A DNA stretch of 64,000 nt, taken from positions 3,782,001 through 3,846,000 of the forward strand of contig CP014771.1 in the NCBI GenBank assembly GCA_001596155.1. Reading direction: 5' to 3'. Shown in pieces: positions 44,616-52,330 of this stretch; positions within the stretch are counted from its first letter, which is position 1; each line of letters opens with the position of its first letter. Source of the DNA: Hymenobacter psoromatis. GTDB lineage: Bacteria > Bacteroidota > Bacteroidia > Cytophagales > Hymenobacteraceae. The notes under the pieces are model-generated. The model saw only the letters and a program-made list of their open reading frames with translations. It had not been told where the DNA came from and did not search any database. Made by a program: the position numbers and the translations under genes.

Positions 44616-44876
44616 ATGCGTCACGTCGCCGATATTCCGTATCCGCAAGTCAAAATCACCCTGCTCGCCTGGAATGGCAAGTACCTGCTCAAGCTGGAAC
44701 AAGGCCCGCTGGAGCAGACCTATAAAGTGGCCGAGCTGGACCTGAGCGGCATCGTGCCGCCCGACGTGGAGATTCGGCAGCTGCTCGATGAGGAGTTTCT
44801 GACCGCCGTTGTGGCCCGCTTTCAGCTCATGCAGCAGGACCTGCGCGCCGCCTTCGCCCGCCACGACCTGCGCTGA
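44616..44876 (+). CDS. Small conserved-looking hypothetical protein
   Basis: 86 residues, not recognised. Mixed alpha/beta pattern: beta-rich N-terminus (VKITLLAWNGKYLLKLEQG) then a C-terminal helix. No signal. A TATCTTCG element (44586-44593), one base off TAnnTTTG, lies 22 bases upstream. Confidence 0.7.
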   Translation: MRHVADIPYPQVKITLLAWNGKYLLKLEQGPLEQTYKVAELDLSGIVPPDVEIRQLLDEEFLTAVVARFQLMQQDLRAAFARHDLR

Positions 44877-44905
44877 TTCCCTACCCCCACCTTCTTTCCC
44901 TTGCC

Positions 44906-45628
44906 ATGCTAAAATTTTGTATACTAGTGCTGCTGACTTGTTTGCCGGGTTTAGTCGCCGCCCAAACTGACCTCTACCTGGTGAAAAACGGCCAGCTACC
45001 CTACGCCGGCCGCACGCAGCAGAGCGTGAACGTAGTGATAGAAAGCCCGGTAAATGATGCGCGCAACTTTTTTCAGTCCTTTATGAAGGATAATTACCGG
45101 ATGTCGTTTAAGGGCGGGCTGGGCGGCTTGCTGGGTAAAAACAGCATCCTGTCGGTGAAGCAGGTGCCGGGCACGGCCATCGCGAGCCGGCCCGTGGACC
45201 TATATACTGCCTTCACGTCCCTCACCGACTCAACCACGGAGGTGGCGCTGTTTGGCGGCTTCGGCGAAAAGACGTTCTTCTCGCCCGACCTTACTTCCGT
45301 GGAGTTTAAGCGCATGCAGGCCATGCTGGAGCGCTTCGCGCCCGCCGCCCGCGCCAATGCCTACCGCCAGCAGGTGGCGGTGGCCGAGGCCAAAGTGGTC
45401 GCCATCGACAAGGAAAAGGACAAGCTGAACAAGGCCATGCAGTCGGCCCGCGACAACACGACCGCCAACCTGAAGCGCATCGACGAGCTGCTGCGCCAAA
45501 ACCAGAACAACGCCCAGCTGCTGCGCCAGGATAGTACCCAGCTCGTGGGCAACGCCCAGCTGCGCGAGGTCAGCCAGGCTCAGCTCGAACACCGCCGCGA
45601 ACGGCTGACCAACGTAGAACGCAAATAA
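44906..45628 (+). CDS. Exported hypothetical protein with C-terminal coiled coil
   Basis: 240 residues. Signal peptide MLKFCILVLLTCLPGLVAAQ. A globular part (residues 25-145) precedes a long helical segment (about 150-235) rich in Gln, Asn, Lys and Leu (VVAIDKEKDKLNKAMQSARD), probably a coiled coil. Family not recognised. It lies 29 bases after the previous small gene and 26 before a SHOCT protein. Confidence 0.75.
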   Translation: MLKFCILVLLTCLPGLVAAQTDLYLVKNGQLPYAGRTQQSVNVVIESPVNDARNFFQSFMKDNYRMSFKGGLGGLLGKNSILSVKQVPGTAIASRPVDLYTAFTSLTDSTTEVALFGGFGEKTFFSPDLTSVEFKRMQAMLERFAPAARANAYRQQVAVAEAKVVAIDKEKDKLNKAMQSARDNTTANLKRIDELLRQNQNNAQLLRQDSTQLVGNAQLREVSQAQLEHRRERLTNVERK

Positions 45629-45654
45629 CCCATTCGCCCCGTCGCCGCTGCCCC

Positions 45655-46365
45655 ATGAGCCCGTCCGATGCCCATTCGTCGCTCGCTGCCCTGCGGCAGC
45701 TCCAAGAACTGCTGGACGCGGGCACCATCACGCCCGCCGAGTTTGAAACGCTGAAGCGCCAGCTCATCTTTGGCAATGAGCCGCCCGCGCCGCCTACCCC
45801 CCCCTCGGTCGCCGAAGGGGTGCCTACGGTTCTGATTCCCAACCCAGCCGGCTACATTAACCTGAGCCCGGAAATACCAGTCGCCCCTACCCCCCCGCCG
45901 CCGGTCAGCCCCGACTGGCTGGCCGCCGTCGCGCCGGGCCTACCCCTCATTGACGAAGCCGGCCTGCCGCCGCTCGCCGAGCGCCGCAATCCGCTCAACA
46001 TCGTGTTTGTGGTGGGCGGAATACTCGTGCTGCTGGGCATTGTGCTTTTCCTGTTTATCGACCGCCCCAAAACCCCCGATGAGCACCTGACCAGCGCCAG
46101 CCAAACCGCCGCCGACTCAGTGGCCACCGTGCCTGAAGTGGGCCCGCAGGCCGAGCAGATAACCCTACCTCCCGTTGCCGCGCCCGAAACCATTCGGGTG
46201 GCTCCCGTGGTGCGGCCCGTGCCGGTGGCTCGTCCGCTCAGCGCCGATTCGGCAGCCACACCAGCGCCGGCCGCCGCCGCGCCGGCAAGCAAAGCACCAG
46301 CCCCGGCCGCTGTAAAGCCCGCGGCCACGCCCGCGCCGAATGATTCAACCACCAAGACGCCGTAG
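45655..46365 (+). CDS. SHOCT-domain membrane protein
   Basis: 236 residues. Residues 8-42 are a SHOCT motif (LRQLQELLDAGTITPAEFET then LKRQLI), usually C-terminal in other proteins but N-terminal here. A Pro-rich stretch leads to one membrane segment at about 117-138 (IVFVVGGILVLLGIVLFLFI), then an Ala/Pro-rich, probably periplasmic tail. Function unknown. Confidence 0.75.
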   Translation: MSPSDAHSSLAALRQLQELLDAGTITPAEFETLKRQLIFGNEPPAPPTPPSVAEGVPTVLIPNPAGYINLSPEIPVAPTPPPPVSPDWLAAVAPGLPLIDEAGLPPLAERRNPLNIVFVVGGILVLLGIVLFLFIDRPKTPDEHLTSASQTAADSVATVPEVGPQAEQITLPPVAAPETIRVAPVVRPVPVARPLSADSAATPAPAAAAPASKAPAPAAVKPAATPAPNDSTTKTP

Positions 46366-46367
46366 CC

Positions 46368-47429
46368 GTGCGGCCGTGCTTTCTGCGTTGGGTCCTGTTG
46401 GGCAGTAGTCTGTTGACAGTCAGTTTTTTAAGCGGCTGCGTCACTCTCCTCAAACCTATTCATAAATTTTCGGTTGGGAACGCTGGCCCCGCGCCCGACT
46501 ACGCCGACTCGGCTGCCTGGGCCGCGCTGCCGGGCCACTACACGGCCGCGCAGCTCCGTCCGCCCGGCCTGCCGCGCCCCGCGCCTACCCCCGCCGACAC
46601 GGTGGCCGATGTGTTCTACGTGCACCCGACCACGTATTTCTGGAAGCTGGGCTATTGGAACGCGCCGTTGCGCCTGAAGCGCTTGCGGCGCTTCACGGCT
46701 CGCACCTGCCTGCGCAACCAGGCCAGCCTGTTCTACGACGCGGGCCGGCTCTACGCGCCGCGCTACCGGCAGGCCACGCTCTACGCTTTTTTTGCCCCTA
46801 AGCACGTCAATAGCAAGCCCGCCCTCGACCTGGCGTATGCCGATGTGAAGGCTTCGTTTTTGTATTACCTGGCGCACTACAACCACGGCCGGCCATTCAT
46901 CCTGGCCGGCCATAGCCAGGGCACTACCCACCTCGCGCACCTGCTGCACGAGTTGGTGGACGACAACCCGCAGCTGCGTAAGCAATTGATTGCAGCCTAC
47001 TTAATCGGCCGTAAAATAAAACCCAACGAATATCAGCACCTGCCTGCCCTGCGCGACTCGCTCCAGACCGGCGGCATCATCGCCTGGAACACTGTTTCGC
47101 GTGGCACCGAGTTTCCGCCTTATCGCGGCCTGCTCGTCACCAACCCGCTCACCTGGACGCTCGACTCGGCCGCCGCGCCCGCCAGCCTCAACCGCGGCGG
47201 CGTGCCACTCACTTTCAACCGAATCGACCCGCACGTGACCGGCGCGCAGGCACACCACGGCCTGCTTTGGGCCAGCCCTACCCACCCCGCGGGCTACAAG
47301 CACCTGCACATCCCCGGCGAGTCGGAGTTGCGCGCCTCGTACCACTTGGTCGATTATAATTTTTTCTACCTCAACATGCGCGAGAACGCGCGGGCCAGGG
47401 TGCGGGCGTGGCAATCAACTCATAGATAG
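46368..47429 (+). CDS. DUF3089 lipoprotein, alpha/beta-hydrolase fold
   Basis: 353 residues, GTG start two bases after the previous stop. Lipobox LSGC near residue 24 marks a lipoprotein. DUF3089 features: DVFYVHPTTYFWKLGYWNAP, and the nucleophile elbow GHSQG in PFILAGHSQGTTHLAHLL, preceded by LDLAYADVKASFLYYLAHYN. Likely a cell-envelope esterase or lipase-like protein; the substrate is unknown. Its 3' end overlaps by 15 bases the end of the interrupted gene on the other strand. Confidence 0.88.
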   Translation: MRPCFLRWVLLGSSLLTVSFLSGCVTLLKPIHKFSVGNAGPAPDYADSAAWAALPGHYTAAQLRPPGLPRPAPTPADTVADVFYVHPTTYFWKLGYWNAPLRLKRLRRFTARTCLRNQASLFYDAGRLYAPRYRQATLYAFFAPKHVNSKPALDLAYADVKASFLYYLAHYNHGRPFILAGHSQGTTHLAHLLHELVDDNPQLRKQLIAAYLIGRKIKPNEYQHLPALRDSLQTGGIIAWNTVSRGTEFPPYRGLLVTNPLTWTLDSAAAPASLNRGGVPLTFNRIDPHVTGAQAHHGLLWASPTHPAGYKHLHIPGESELRASYHLVDYNFFYLNMRENARARVRAWQSTHR

Positions 47430-47580
47430 TTTTAATTCAAACACGTTGCGGTAGTGAGAAAGCTGCGTATTAGGATTGCGCTGATTAAATGCGTCAATAC
47501 CAACCCAAAATGTTACTTCGTCAAAATCAATGAAATTATTCGCAGAAGCTAGGGCGTGAGGACAATAACGCCGGTTAATA

Positions 47581-47588
47581 TATCTTTG
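47581..47588 (+). promoter_or_regulatory. Transposase promoter -7 element
   Basis: TATCTTTG, full TAnnTTTG match inside the IS, 17 bases before the transposase ATG. Confidence 0.5.
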
Positions 47589-47605
47589 TTGTTAATTTCT
47601 GATTT

Positions 47606-48007
47606 ATGCGCCGTCACGAAGTTTCCGATGCCACTTGGGCCTTGGTCGCCCCTCACCTTTCCGGCAAAGCCACCGATTGTGGCGTGACGGCTACAGATAA
47701 TCGCTTGTTTTTCAACGCTGTACTCTGGATTGCGCGTACCGGCTGTCCGTGGGCCGACTTGCCTGAACGCTTTGGCAAGACCAATTCCGTTTGCAAACGC
47801 TTTCGCCGATTAGCCCAAAAAGGGGTCTGGCTCCGCTTATTTGAGGCCGTCAAAACGCCGGATTTGGACTGGGTCATGCTCGATTCGACAGTCGTGCGGG
47901 CCCACCAGCATTCGGCTGGCCAAAAAAAAGCGACCCCGTTACCGAGTGCCTGGGCCGCAGCCGGGGCGGCATCGGCACCAAAATCCACGGCTGCGTCGAC
48001 GCCTTAG
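47606..48007 (+). CDS. IS5-family transposase, first frame (orfA)
   Basis: 133 residues; N-terminal helix-turn-helix part (DNRLFFNAVLWIARTGCPWA, DLPERFGKTNSVCKRFRRL) and the first catalytic Asp in WVMLDSTVVRAHQHSAGQKK. An A8 run at 47922-47929 lies right after; a -1 slip there joins the second frame. Codons after the run, in this frame, are out-of-frame filler. Confidence 0.88.
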   Translation: MRRHEVSDATWALVAPHLSGKATDCGVTATDNRLFFNAVLWIARTGCPWADLPERFGKTNSVCKRFRRLAQKGVWLRLFEAVKTPDLDWVMLDSTVVRAHQHSAGQKKATPLPSAWAAAGAASAPKSTAASTP

Positions 48008-48357
48008 GCAACGCCGTGCGCCTGATAGCCACTGAAGGCCAGGCCGGTGATAGCCCGCAGGCCCTGCCACTACTGGCGGACTTGGCACCGGGTAAAGTAC
48101 TGGCTGACACGGCTTATGATAGCGATGAAACCCGCGCTTATTGCGCCCAACAGGGCATCGAGGCGGTCATTCCGAACCGTCCCAACCGACTGGAGCCAGC
48201 CTCGATAGACGAAGAAACCTACCGCGACCGCAACAAAATAGAGCGGTTTTTCGGTCGCCTCAAGCAATACCGACGACTGGCAACGCGCTATGAAAAAACC
48301 GTTGTTTCGTTTCTGGCTTTTTGGCATATGGCAGCAGCCATAGATTGGCTTCGATAA
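47923..48357 (+). CDS. IS5-family transposase, second frame (orfB)
   Basis: Read after a -1 shift on the A8 run. In this frame ECLGRSRGGIGTKIHGCVDA continues to the second Asp (VLADTAYDSDETRAYC) and the Glu motif YRDRNKIERFFGRLKQYRRL. Independent start GTG 48016 is possible but would lack the helix-turn-helix and first Asp. The DDE triad is thus complete only in the fused product. Confidence 0.85.
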   Translation, partial: KKSDPVTECLGRSRGGIGTKIHGCVDALGNAVRLIATEGQAGDSPQALPLLADLAPGKVLADTAYDSDETRAYCAQQGIEAVIPNRPNRLEPASIDEETYRDRNKIERFFGRLKQYRRLATRYEKTVVSFLAFWHMAAAIDWLR

Positions 48358-48538
48358 TTGTCCTCACGCTCTAGAGCCGAAGTTGTGCAATTGGTAAGCT
48401 GTTGGCCCCGCAAAGCGTCCAATTCTTATAGCCTGCTCATCGTCAGTTAGTGGTAATGGAACAGTTCGTATATCAAGTAAGAACTGGTACACGATGGTAC
48501 GATAAGCAGCTTTACGTTTGTTGTCCATGCCGCAAATA

Positions 48539-48571
48539 AAAAGCCCGCTGGCACAATACCAGCGGGCTTTC
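48539..48571 (-). terminator. Terminator of the tsf operon
   Basis: AAAGCCCGCTGG and CCAGCGGGCTTT form a perfect 12-bp stem with a seven-base loop, 28 bases downstream of the tsf stop. Confidence 0.88.
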
Positions 48572-48598
48572 TCATTTTAAAGCAAATTAACTCAGCAA

Positions 48599-49435
48599 TT
48601 ACGCGCCGATTGCTACGCGCTTGAACGCTTCTACCGTCATGCCTTTCGACGTTTTGTCGAGTAGCTGGGCAATGGTCATCGAGTTGTCCTTTACGAATTC
48701 CTGGTTCAGCAAAGTGTTGTCTTTGTAGAACTTGTTGAGCTTGCCCTGGGCGATTTTCTCCAGCATAGCTTCGGGCTTGCCTTCGGCGCGCGCCTGCTCT
48801 TTGCCGATTTCGATTTCGCGCTCTACTGTGCCAGCGTCCACCCCGTCTTTGTCAACGGCAACGGGCTTCATAGCCACGATTTGCATAGCTACGTCGCGGC
48901 CAATGGCGGCCGTGTCGGCGCTACCCACGTTTTTCAGGCCCACGAGCACGCCCTTTTTGTTGTCCGAGTGGATGTACGAAGCCACTTTCTCGGCGTGCAG
49001 GGTAGCGTAGGTGAGGTCGAGTTTCTCACCGATTTTGCCGGTAAGCTCAGTGATGTGCTCCTGCACGGTGCGGCCGTCCGACTCCTTGGCGGCCAGCAGG
49101 TCTTCCTTGGTTTCGGCTTTGGTAGCCACCGCAGCGTACAGAATCTGCTGCACCAGGTTGCGGAAGTCGGCCACTTTGGCTACCGACTCAGTTTCGCAGG
49201 CCAGGGCCACCAGGCGGCCGGTTTTGGCATCGTCGCTCACGCTGACCATAACCAGGCCTTCCGACGTAGCATTGTCGGCGCGCTTGTCAGCGATTTTCTG
49301 ACCCTGCTTGCGCAGAATGTCGCGGGCGGCTTCGAAGTCGCCATCGGCTTCGGTCAGGGCTTTTTTGCAATCCATCATGCCCGCGCCAGTCATGGTGCGG
49401 AGCTTATTTACGTCTGCGGCGGTGATAGCGGCCAT
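48599..49435 (-). CDS. tsf: Elongation factor Ts
   Basis: Guanine nucleotide exchange factor for EF-Tu. 278 residues from ATG 49435 (MAAITAADVNKLRTMTGAGM); the frame extends to 49591 but that part is spacer with palindromes. Signature MMDCKKALTEADGDFEAARD is complete. Follows rpsB on the minus strand, as usual. Confidence 0.97.
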   Translation of the reverse strand: MAAITAADVNKLRTMTGAGMMDCKKALTEADGDFEAARDILRKQGQKIADKRADNATSEGLVMVSVSDDAKTGRLVALACETESVAKVADFRNLVQQILYAAVATKAETKEDLLAAKESDGRTVQEHITELTGKIGEKLDLTYATLHAEKVASYIHSDNKKGVLVGLKNVGSADTAAIGRDVAMQIVAMKPVAVDKDGVDAGTVEREIEIGKEQARAEGKPEAMLEKIAQGKLNKFYKDNTLLNQEFVKDNSMTIAQLLDKTSKGMTVEAFKRVAIGA

Positions 49436-49452
49436 TTGGAGAGGAGTTGTAA

Positions 49453-49527
49453 AACGCAGTGGCACTGCGTTTAATCGTGTTTGATAAAACAAAAGTCGTT
49501 TAATCGGGAACGGAGTGCCACTCCGTT
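49453..49527. repeat. Pair of 19-base palindromes between rpsB and tsf
   Basis: AACGCAGTGGCACTGCGTT (49453-49471) and AACGGAGTGCCACTCCGTT (49509-49527). They differ at three positions only, all of which keep base pairing. They lie in the transcribed spacer ahead of tsf. Confidence 0.75.
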
Positions 49528-49541
49528 CTACAAGCAAAAAT

Positions 49542-49586
49542 GAAAAAGGGAACCGCCAAGCACTTGCCTCGACCGTTCCCTTTTTC
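49542..49586 (-). terminator. Terminator-like hairpin after rpsB
   Basis: GAAAAAGGGAAC and GTTCCCTTTTTC form a perfect 12-bp stem with a 21-base loop; A and T runs on the flanks. It may lower read-through into tsf. Confidence 0.7.
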
Positions 49587-49605
49587 GTCAAGCTTTAAAA
49601 GCAGC

Positions 49606-50379
49606 TTAGGCTTCGGTATCAGCTTCGGTTTTTTCGGCAATGGCTGCCTCATCGGCTTCCTTGCGGTCGGCATCTTCTTTGTCAACCTTGCGCTCCGACA
49701 GGCCATCTTCGATAGCCTTGCCAATCACGTTCATGATGAGCTGAATCGACTTCGAGGCGTCGTCGTTGGCCGGAATCGGGAACTGCACCAACTCAGGATT
49801 CGAGTTCGTATCCACGATGGCGAAAACCGGGATGCCCAATTTCTGAGCTTCTTTCACGGCAATATGCTCACGCTTCACGTCCACTACGAACAGGGCGGCG
49901 GGTAGGCGGCTCAGTTCGGCGATGCCGCCCATTACGCGCTCTAATTTGTCACGCTCGCGCGACATCATGAGCTTCTCGCGCTTGGCCAGTGCGGCGTAGG
50001 CGGTGTTTTCTTTTACCATCTTGTCGATGGTACTCATCTTCTTCAGCGACTTGCGGATGGTGGCGAAGTTCGTCAGCATCCCGCCCAGCCAGCGGTCAGT
50101 AACATAGGGCATCTTGAGGCGAACGGCCTCAGTCTGCACAATTTCCTGCGCCTGCTTTTTGGTAGCCACGAACATGATTTTGCGGCCGCTCTTCGCGATG
50201 TTGCGAATAGCATTGGCAGCGTAATCCAGCGAAGCCAGCGTCTTGTTCAGGTCAATGATATGGATGCCGTTCTTCTCCATGAAGATATACGGCGCCATTT
50301 TCGGGTCCCACTTGCGCGTGAGGTGGCCAAAATGGGCACCCGCGTCAAGCAGCTCTTTATAAGTGGTGGACTGAGCCAT
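49606..50379 (-). CDS. rpsB: 30S ribosomal protein S2
   Basis: 257 residues. Binds S1 and is assembled late. Opens MAQSTTYKELLDAGAHFGHL, with KWDPKMAPYIFMEKNGIHII and the C-terminal GIPVFAIVDTNSNPELV. Acidic tail of about 30 residues at the end. Confidence 0.98.
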   Translation of the reverse strand: MAQSTTYKELLDAGAHFGHLTRKWDPKMAPYIFMEKNGIHIIDLNKTLASLDYAANAIRNIAKSGRKIMFVATKKQAQEIVQTEAVRLKMPYVTDRWLGGMLTNFATIRKSLKKMSTIDKMVKENTAYAALAKREKLMMSRERDKLERVMGGIAELSRLPAALFVVDVKREHIAVKEAQKLGIPVFAIVDTNSNPELVQFPIPANDDASKSIQLIMNVIGKAIEDGLSERKVDKEDADRKEADEAAIAEKTEADTEA

Positions 50380-50400
50380 GATACTACTACGGTTAAACGA

Positions 50401-50787
50401 TTAGCGCTTAGAGAACTGGAACGAGCGGCGAGCCTTGCGCTTGCCGAACTTCTTCCGCTCGACCATGCGGGGGTCGCGGGTCATAAAACCTTCCTTGCGG
50501 AGGGCCGGCTTAACTTCCGCGTTGTCGCTCACCAGTGCTTTCGAGATGGCGAGGCGGATAGCCTCGGCCTGGCCGGCGATGCCGCCGCCGCTCACGTTCA
50601 CCTTGATGTCGTACTGGCCCACCTGCTCAAGGGTAGCCAGCGGCTGGTTCACGATGTTCTCCAACAGCTCGTTGGCGAAGTAGGACTTCATGTCCCGGTC
50701 ATTGATAGTGATATTCCCTTGCCCGGCCTGCATGTAAATGCGGGCCACCGAGGTTTTTCTTCTACCAGAAGTGTTAGTAGTTGCCAT
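50401..50787 (-). CDS. rpsI: 30S ribosomal protein S9
   Basis: 128 residues, standard; its C-terminal KARRSFQFSKR reaches the P-site tRNA. Contains VSGGGIAGQAEAIRLAISKAL. Co-transcribed with rplM upstream (45-base gap) and rpsB downstream (21-base gap). Confidence 0.98.
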   Translation of the reverse strand: MATTNTSGRRKTSVARIYMQAGQGNITINDRDMKSYFANELLENIVNQPLATLEQVGQYDIKVNVSGGGIAGQAEAIRLAISKALVSDNAEVKPALRKEGFMTRDPRMVERKKFGKRKARRSFQFSKR

Positions 50788-50832
50788 TTAGTGGAAAAAT
50801 ATGCGACCAAAAGCGGTCGTAAAGACAATGAT

Positions 50833-51285
50833 TTACAGATTCTTCAGCTCGTAAGGCTGCGGCTGCTGAGCCTCGTGGGGATGCTCGGTGCCAGCGTACA
50901 CGTACATATTGCGGTACTGGGCAGCGCCCAGGCGGTTGCCTTGCAACATGCCTTTCACAGCGTGCTCGATGGCCTTGCGCGAATCGCGGTTCATCTGCTC
51001 GCGCAGGGTGCGTTGCTTCTGGCCGCCGGGATAGCCCGAGTGCGAGATATAGAGTTTTTCTTCCATCTTCTTGCCCGTAACACGCAGCTTGTCAGCATTG
51101 ATAACGATAACGTTATCACCGCAATCGGAGTTCGGAGTGAAGGAAGGCTTGTGCTTGCCACGCAACAGGTTGGCAATTTGGCTGCACACGCGGCCCAGCG
51201 GGGCCACGCTGGCGTCTACGATAACCCAGTTTTTCTGGGCGTTGGCCTTGTTGACGTGGGTCGTCTTGAAGCTCAGGTGGTCCAT
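50833..51285 (-). CDS. rplM: 50S ribosomal protein L13
   Basis: 150 residues. Early assembly protein. Motifs: WVIVDASVAPLGRVCSQIAN and HSGYPGGQK. First gene of the rplM-rpsI-rpsB-tsf operon, with a clear promoter upstream. Confidence 0.98.
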   Translation of the reverse strand: MDHLSFKTTHVNKANAQKNWVIVDASVAPLGRVCSQIANLLRGKHKPSFTPNSDCGDNVIVINADKLRVTGKKMEEKLYISHSGYPGGQKQRTLREQMNRDSRKAIEHAVKGMLQGNRLGAAQYRNMYVYAGTEHPHEAQQPQPYELKNL

Positions 51286-51360
51286 ATGGATGGTAAAAAA
51301 TTACCGGCTAAACAATTGACAATAAGCCCCAAGCCGGACGGGCTTAGGGAAAAACGGACA

Positions 51361-51392
51361 CAAAGGTACTATTTTTCTGGCAGATTACCAAA
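51361..51392 (-). promoter_or_regulatory. Promoter of the rplM operon
   Basis: On the minus strand TTTG (51392-51389), 20 bases, TACCTTTG (51368-51361): an almost ideal Bacteroidota promoter, 76 bases before the rplM ATG. Confidence 0.75.
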
Positions 51393-51460
51393 CCAGGAGC
51401 CGAAGTTTTGCAGGGTAACCGCGTAGCTCCCTACCCCCCTTAACTCGGAAAAAGCTGCTT

Positions 51461-52174
51461 CTACTGGTACTCCCGCAGCGTTTCGACTAATACCCGAAAA
51501 TCTTTGGGGTAAGGCGCTTCTACCTTAATGGGCGTGCCATCCAAGCCCGCGAAGCCGAGCTCTTTCGCGTGCAGGGCGAAGCGCTTGATGAACGGCTGCT
51601 CAGTTTCGCCGTCCTTGAGGTTGAACTTCTTCTTGAGTGAAGACAGGAAGAAATCCGCGCCGCCGTAGAGCGTATCGCCCACGATGGGCGTCTCCACGTA
51701 GGCCAGGTGCAGGCGAATCTGGTGCATGCGGCCGGTTACGGGCTCGGCCTGCACGAGGGCGTGGCGGGCAAAGGTTTCGAGGGTCGTGAAGCGCGTTTCG
51801 GCGGGCTTGCCCTTGAAGGCCAGGCGGGCTTTGCCGCTCTTGGTGGTTTCGATGTTGCGCTCCACGATAAACTTATCGAGCGGCGGCGCGCCCCAGGTCA
51901 CGGCGTGGTACACCTTGTTCACCTCGCGGTTTTCAAACTGCATCGAGATGTGGCGGTAGGCCTCGGGGTGCTTGGCCAGCACCAGCGCGCCGCTGGTGTC
52001 GCGGTCGAGGCGGTGGCCCACCTGGGCATCGTCGGCGTATTCGCGGGCCAGTCGCAATAGGCTGGCGGCCACGCCAATGCGCTCATCGAGGGTAGAGAGA
52101 AACGGCGGCTTGTTGACGACAATGTAATCGTCGTTCTCAAACAAAATGAGGTCTTTGAACTTAGGTGGCTTCAT
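51461..52174 (-). CDS. RluA-family pseudouridine synthase
   Basis: 237 residues from ATG 52174 (GTG 52183 is an alternative). Converts specific uridines of rRNA or tRNA to pseudouridine. Catalytic motif HRLDRDTSGALVLAK, plus GRMHQIRLHLAYVETPIVGD. No N-terminal S4 domain, so closer to RluA/RluC-lacking-S4 or TruC-like forms. Confidence 0.92.
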   Translation of the reverse strand: MKPPKFKDLILFENDDYIVVNKPPFLSTLDERIGVAASLLRLAREYADDAQVGHRLDRDTSGALVLAKHPEAYRHISMQFENREVNKVYHAVTWGAPPLDKFIVERNIETTKSGKARLAFKGKPAETRFTTLETFARHALVQAEPVTGRMHQIRLHLAYVETPIVGDTLYGGADFFLSSLKKKFNLKDGETEQPFIKRFALHAKELGFAGLDGTPIKVEAPYPKDFRVLVETLREYQ

Positions 52175-52194
52175 GCGAGCCACGAAGGTACGAA

Positions 52195-52330
52195 GGGGGT
52201 AGGGGAGTGTAGGGTAGGCTTCAGCTTACTGGGAGGGGGTAGGGTAAGCTTGCTGGGCGGCAGCGTATCCCAAAACGACAAGCTAAATCTTACCCTACAC
52301 TTCCCTACCCCCTCCCGGCAAGCTGAAGCT
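52195..52330. repeat. Complex inverted repeat built from GGGGGTAGGG words
   Basis: Three copies of the word: 52195-52204 and 52235-52244 on the plus strand and the inverse at 52303-52312. Each left copy with its flank (GTGTAGGGTA, TTCAGCTT) can pair with the right copy and its flank, giving two alternative hairpins between the kinase stop and the synthase start. Confidence 0.65.

Larger units (their letters stand above)
47553..48370 (+). mobile_element. IS5-family insertion sequence (IS427-group-like), complete
   Basis: 818 bp. Terminal inverted repeats GGCGTGAGGACAAT (47553-47566) and its complement at 48357-48370 match at 13 of 14 positions. Flanked by CTAG on both sides (47549-47552, 48371-48374), the target duplication expected for this group. 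Contains one transposase in two overlapping frames. Confidence 0.9.
47415..48528 (-). pseudogene. Small gene split by the IS5-family element
   Basis: From ATG 48528 on the minus strand: MDNKRKAAYRTIVYQFLLDI, then PLPLTDDEQAIRIGRFAGP and QLHNFG, up to the IS end at 48371-48374. Beyond the IS the sequence resumes at 47552 with ANNFIDFDEVTFWVGIDAFN, then QRNPNTQLSHYRNVFELKL and TGA at 47415-47417. Removing the IS and one CTAG gives about 96 codons but with a one-base frame difference, so a further indel has occurred or the join differs. Family not recognised. Confidence 0.65.

Noticed and set aside
49436..49591. N-terminal extension of EF-Ts
   Set aside because: The frame runs through palindromic spacer sequence and EF-Ts normally begins at MAAITAADV-like sequence.
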